A stretch of DNA of 64,000 nucleotides from Sweltsa coloradensis (lineage: Eukaryota > Arthropoda > Insecta > Plecoptera > Chloroperlidae): assembly GCA_024449915.1 (NCBI GenBank), contig JAMZAV010002220.1, forward strand, positions 62,001 through 126,000, in the 5' to 3' direction. Made by a program: the position numbers and the translations under genes. Shown piece by piece: positions 59,960-64,000 of the stretch (positions are counted from its first letter, which is position 1; every line of letters begins with the position of its first letter). Below the pieces are notes generated by a model that ran no database searches, was not told the origin of the DNA, and saw only the letters and a list, made by a program, of their open reading frames with translations.

Positions 59960-61165
59960 AGTAAGTTAACCTGTTATTTTGTTAGCTAAGCCTAAAACAC
60001 TAGATTTAAAAATTTGAACACAATGTGGCAAGAATATGAATCCAAGCTCCGCATTAAACAATTCCTCCATAATAAATTAGGCGACGATATTAATTATTGC
60101 ATTTATCAGTTTCTACAATTATTATATTTTGTGCCAGGATTTACATCTGTTTCACCTTGTTCTTATCAATCGTTAACTAGCCTGGACGTGTCATGTGTGT
60201 TGGAGGTGCTTGCGTTGTTTAATTTTAATTTCTTTTACTTGGGATTCTTGGAAACTAAAGTTCATTAAGAATTCCACTAGAAAACAAGTTGTGAACACTG
60301 AACAGTATACCCATAACAAACTGTCCCAGCAATTTAAAAAAAAATGAGAAACTGACTTTGTATAATTATGGCAGTTGGCAGGAGCTGGAGGAAGAACTAG
60401 ATACAGATATAATTCATAGATAACACCTTGGTTACTCATAATATATTTAATATTTATATACTATTATTTTGTATTTTAATGTTAAAAGTTAAAAGTTAGA
60501 ATATGTTATTTGCCTCAGCTTAGACAGCAACATAACACGATTTCGATTAGTATTGACTTTCTCCATGGGCAGTGAATACCGATACCATTATTGATTCGCT
60601 GTTTCAAGGTACGTAGTAGGCCTACCGTTATTAAAAATGTGTAGCTGCATTTTTTAAATCGTATTGCAGTTAATGAACAAGTGCTTATTATAAAGTTATT
60701 ATAACCAAGGTTCCGTCATAAATACATAATTTGAGTAGAAATTGTTGGTAAACTTCTCAAATGTCTACGGTAGGCTTACTGTATAGAAAACCATCTGTTA
60801 AGAAGTCTCATTGGTGCATATAATTTTAGTTGGTAATATATAAAATATGACAAATTTGTATTGATTTTCTTCATTATATCATACAATCAATCATCCTAAA
60901 AGGCCCTCAGTAACATAGGCCTAAGGATGAATTGTTTTTTATTTAATTTTTCATGACAACTCTAATTTTCCAGACGGATGGAGAAGTCACGCAGGCTACA
61001 AAAATGAAAATTTTAAAAATGTGAAGTACTGTGGATAGAAAAAACACACTTTTTGTTTTCACAATCTCTTAACATTTCTTAAGAGTAACTATATACAAAC
61101 CTAGACAATTGACCTTGATTTTCAAGATTGAGCTCCCATCTGGGCCTCGGGTACAATTTGGTCTA
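59960..61165. other. Intergenic, no gene recognised
   Basis: AT-rich. The 84-codon open frame at 60,014-60,268 has no recognisable domain, no splice support and typical AT-driven composition. Confidence 0.5.
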
Positions 61166-61168
61166 GAG

Positions 61169-61736
61169 CAGGGGTCGAAATTAGCGCTCGCCAGAAGCTA
61201 GTGAAACTTTGCACGGGCTAGTAAAATTCTCATTTCACTAGCCCGATGGGCGAGTACTTTTTCCAAAGTTCCCAATTGCCGTTCAAAAAATCATAATATT
61301 TCGCGCCGATAACCTAACTTGTTTCCAGTATTTGTGCGCTACAAAGTATGGAAAATCGTTCCAAGTATGTATACAAAATTCAAATCTCTTCATTAAGGTA
61401 AATCTTATTATTGTTAATATGGTGACAAATAGTTTCCGGTCACTTCCTAGTCCCCAACATGTACTGGGTATGATCGTTTTACATCAATATAACCTACGTG
61501 ATTGCAGGCTAGTAAAAATGCTCTCGGGCTAGAGGACTATTAATATTTTACTACAATTCAGAAATTAAAAAAGTCTGCCCCAACCGGGAATCGAACCACG
61601 GATCTCCCGCAAATCCACCGCTTTTTAATTTCTGAATTGTAGTAAATAATATCAATTACACCTACGGGAGTGTTTCCCGACTAAACAAATCGAGAAATAG
61701 AAAACTATTGTTTAAAAATGTTAATTTCGACCCCTG
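61169..61736. mobile_element. hAT-like TIR element with nested hairpin tRNA-like repeat
   Basis: The 15-bp ends CAGGGGTCGAAATTA and TAATTTCGACCCCTG are perfect inverted repeats. The flanking 8-mers gtctagag and gtcaaggg agree only partly. Inside, 61,545-61,572 and 61,621-61,647 form a 27-bp perfect hairpin around a B-box-like core (minus strand ggttcgattcccgg). This is the same type of unit as at 16,930-17,480. Confidence 0.65.
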
Positions 61737-62779
61737 GTCAAGGGTATTCCTCTGTCGACCATATAAAGCAAGACAAAAAGTTAAGTCCATTTTGCAAACA
61801 TCAGCTAGTCTGCTAGTGAGTAAGAATTTTACTCACCTCTACAACAATACTAACGGTGATAAAGACAAGACAACCATTAAATAAGAAACCCCTCCTTCCC
61901 TCCCCTTGCACCAACCTGCCCAACACGGGTCTGTTCTCCTCACTTCCCTGAGACTAGAATTGCGCCTCATGACCAAACAGTGGACCTTGAACCAACCAAC
62001 TCATATATACTAAATTTTGTTTTAAGCATTTGGTATGTTCTCAATTTTAGGCTGGTTTATGATTGACGTCAACGTGGGGAGACGTGAATGGAAACGCGAA
62101 TGTGGTGGAAACGGAAAGCGAGGCGTTTACTATTGACGGAAAACGGGACCACTTCGTTAATCAAATAAAATAATAAATAAAACGTCAAATGAAACCCTAG
62201 TGCCTAGATATCTAAGCAGACGTTGTAGATTATGTTTGTTACGTTTTTTGTTCTGTCACGAGGTGAGTACAAAGCATTTGTGCATGCGAGACGATCATAT
62301 CGCCAAACGGAACGTGAATGTAGACGCCAAAGTTGGGAATCGACAAACTTTGGCCACTCCGTTCTTCATTCCCGTTCATTTCTCGTCAATCATAAACGCC
62401 AACCTGTGAATGCTATGTGTTATCTTTCGCATTCACGTCTCCCCACGTTACCGTCAATCGTAAACCGGCCTTTAATGATAGAATCCTGGGCCACGGCAGC
62501 ACAGCTAGATAAAATTGATTATAGAATGATCACAAGACCAGGCACCTTACCTGTTAGGTGATTGCTGTGAGTTAATTCATAGCTCAAAATTAATTGCATC
62601 AAATTCTGTTCAAACTTGGTGATACCATAAAAGTAAGGCACGTGTTTAATACCACCACCACATTATTATGGTACTTATTAGACAGTCCTGAGCACCGGTA
62701 GGCTTAAAGAGATGTATAAAGTATTGTCGTTGCTGGCTAGCAGAGTTATCACTGGGAAAGACACGTGCTCGCTTGCTCG
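61737..62779. other. Intergenic / 3' flank of the minus-strand gene, nothing certain
   Basis: The words gtttatgattgacg, gacgtgaatgg and ttcacgtctccccacg at 62,050-62,470 form an inverted pair (gtggggagacgtgaatg at about 62,083 and cattcacgtctccccac at about 62,430). This suggests another short fold-back element of about 400 bp. No gene is supported. Confidence 0.45.
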
Positions 62780-62989
62780 TTAATTCTTTTTGCTCTTGCT
62801 CTTAAGCATCTCCATGTAAAGGCTGAGACCCTGTTGCACGGCCGGCATGTTGACAAACGTCAAGAACTGGTTAAGATCTTTCTCCTTGTTTACCACCAAC
62901 CACTTGAGCGTGTCTTCACGTACGGACTTCTTGGTCAGCGCTCGAGCCTGCGGCGGTATCGACGACATGCTCTCTAGGAATGCCTCGGC
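62780..62989 (-). CDS. Terminal coding exon of an unrecognised gene
   Basis: The minus-strand frame opens after a good acceptor (ttcttcaccag) at 62,990-62,991 and stops with TAA at 62,780-62,782. It gives 69 residues, beginning AEAFLESMSSIPPQARALTK and ending MEMLKSKSKKN. The piece is helical and rich in Lys and Leu, has no low-complexity bias and looks protein-coding (LKWLVVNKEKDLNQFLTFVN). I do not recognise the family. Upstream exons would lie beyond about 63.4 kb or outside the window. Confidence 0.6.
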   Translation of the reverse strand, partial: AEAFLESMSSIPPQARALTKKSVREDTLKWLVVNKEKDLNQFLTFVNMPAVQQGLSLYMEMLKSKSKKN

Positions 62990-63064
62990 CTGGTGAAGAA
63001 ATTTTTTTTATTTTTTTATTTATTTATGTCTCTATTTGCAACAGGCAATGTAGCCCACTAGTGC

Positions 63065-63410
63065 AAATTTTTAATAGAGAAGGGAGGAGGGGAAACCCGG
63101 TACCGGCACATAGCCTACTCCTAATGAAAAGTACCAAGGGGACCAACGGCTTTACGTCCCATCCGAAAGGACGGTGTAACTTTTGACAGTCATATAGGTT
63201 CCTCCACTAACCCGGACTGCCGAGCAGACGGCGCCAAGGAGAACGAAGCTGTCACACAAGCTTACGAACCCTAGTCTGCTCTAGCCAGCGATATACGTGT
63301 GTTTCAGGGCAGAGCGGCGACCCACTCAACCCCTGACCACGCCCGATGTTGCTTAACTTCAGTGTTCGAGTGGGAACTGGTTAAACGACCGCGGCTAAAT
63401 CGCTTAACAG
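63065..63410 (+). mobile_element. SINE-like repeat with 5S-rRNA-like 3' part, copy 2
   Basis: Second copy of the repeat at 41,040-41,370, inserted just upstream of the acceptor of the 62,780-62,989 exon. The end gaccacgcccgatgttgctt, aacttcagtg, gagtgggaactgg again resembles 5S rRNA in reverse complement. Confidence 0.55.
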
Positions 63411-63419
63411 GTGACATAA

Positions 63420-64000
63420 GTTCCATTTTGACCTCGGGCTACCTTTTGCTCGCAATCCACTCGGATGAGAAGTGTTTTATGTTTTACCACAGTATAACCA
63501 TGGATTTAGAATAGTAACTTAAAAAATAGTAACTAGCCTTGTAAATCCATGGTATAACAATCATATTTATTTATACAGTATCGAGACTCGGCAGTGAAAC
63601 TCGCTGCAACCGCCTTCTATCAATAATACTACAAACCCTGGATACAGCATTGAGGTGGCTGTGACTTTGAAGACTTGGGCAAGGCGCGCTACCGTCGCTT
63701 TCACTGTAGACTTTTTTATCGACTTTTGGTGCAAAGCTTTTACCAAAGGTGCTCTTGAATATTATTGGTGTGGTCAGGAGTCAGGACACCGCAACACTGC
63801 ACTGTTACTGTTGCGCAGCCCCACAGGCGGAGCATTAAAGCCTAGATATTGCACTACTATAATGATTATAACTATGGAAATGTCAAAGGTAATGTGTGTG
63901 CACTAAGGGGGCTATGAAAGCGTCCATTGCTAACATCAAACCTAAAAGTTTTGGTTTAGTATAGTTGCCTGTGTCCAATAGTACTGTACCTAAATACACA
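63420..64000. other. No feature recognised
   Basis: Probably intron of the minus-strand gene ending at 62,780. The open frame at 63,655-63,906 (+) has no recognisable domain. Confidence 0.4.

Noticed and set aside
1..64000. CRISPR arrays, operons, bacterial promoters or ribosome-binding sites
   Set aside because: The window is animal nuclear DNA with spliced genes; the tandem repeats seen lack the spacer structure of CRISPR.

Overview
This is a nuclear genome window from an animal. Three multi-exon genes can be reconstructed exon by exon with matching GT-AG splice phases, and the end of a fourth is visible. Introns are large and AT-rich, mostly filled with DNA-transposon fossils, SINE-like and tRNA-like repeats and a Penelope-like retroelement. 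The gene set (THSD7, TOM1, DRC3) and the many short words of the taggcctac kind fit a marine invertebrate, perhaps a deuterostome. Species cannot be fixed from sequence alone.

Layout. (1) 1-5,340, + strand: the 3' end of a THSD7A/B-type membrane protein with thrombospondin type-1 repeats. Its last coding exon lies in a tandem array and occurs in eight splice-ready copies. (2) 5,340-21,485: no recognised gene; repeats, TTAA-flanked MITEs, fold-back elements and probably the 3' UTR of TOM1. (3) 21,486-46,750, - strand: a complete TOM1/TOM1L2-type gene (VHS, GAT, clathrin box, conserved C-terminus). Its 14.5-kb intron 8 carries a THAP/P-element-like relic, several hAT-like elements with 8-bp target-site duplications, and a 3.2-kb palindromic Penelope-like element. 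(4) 46,751-47,440: a 690-bp head-to-head intergenic region with an RFX X-box-like motif. (5) 47,441-57,622, + strand: a complete DRC3 (LRRC48) gene, with a likely 25-nt micro-exon. (6) 57,623-62,779: intergenic, with hAT-like and other TIR elements. (7) 62,780-62,989, - strand: the terminal coding exon of an unrecognised gene.

The genes are functionally unrelated: THSD7 is a cell-surface protein, TOM1 an endosomal ubiquitin/clathrin adaptor, and DRC3 part of the axonemal nexin-dynein regulatory complex. The most unusual structures are the THSD7 terminal-exon array, an in-frame 36-bp duplication of a TOM1 splice donor, the DRC3 micro-exon, and the Penelope-like palindrome whose one arm preserves the empty site of a transposon inserted in the other.
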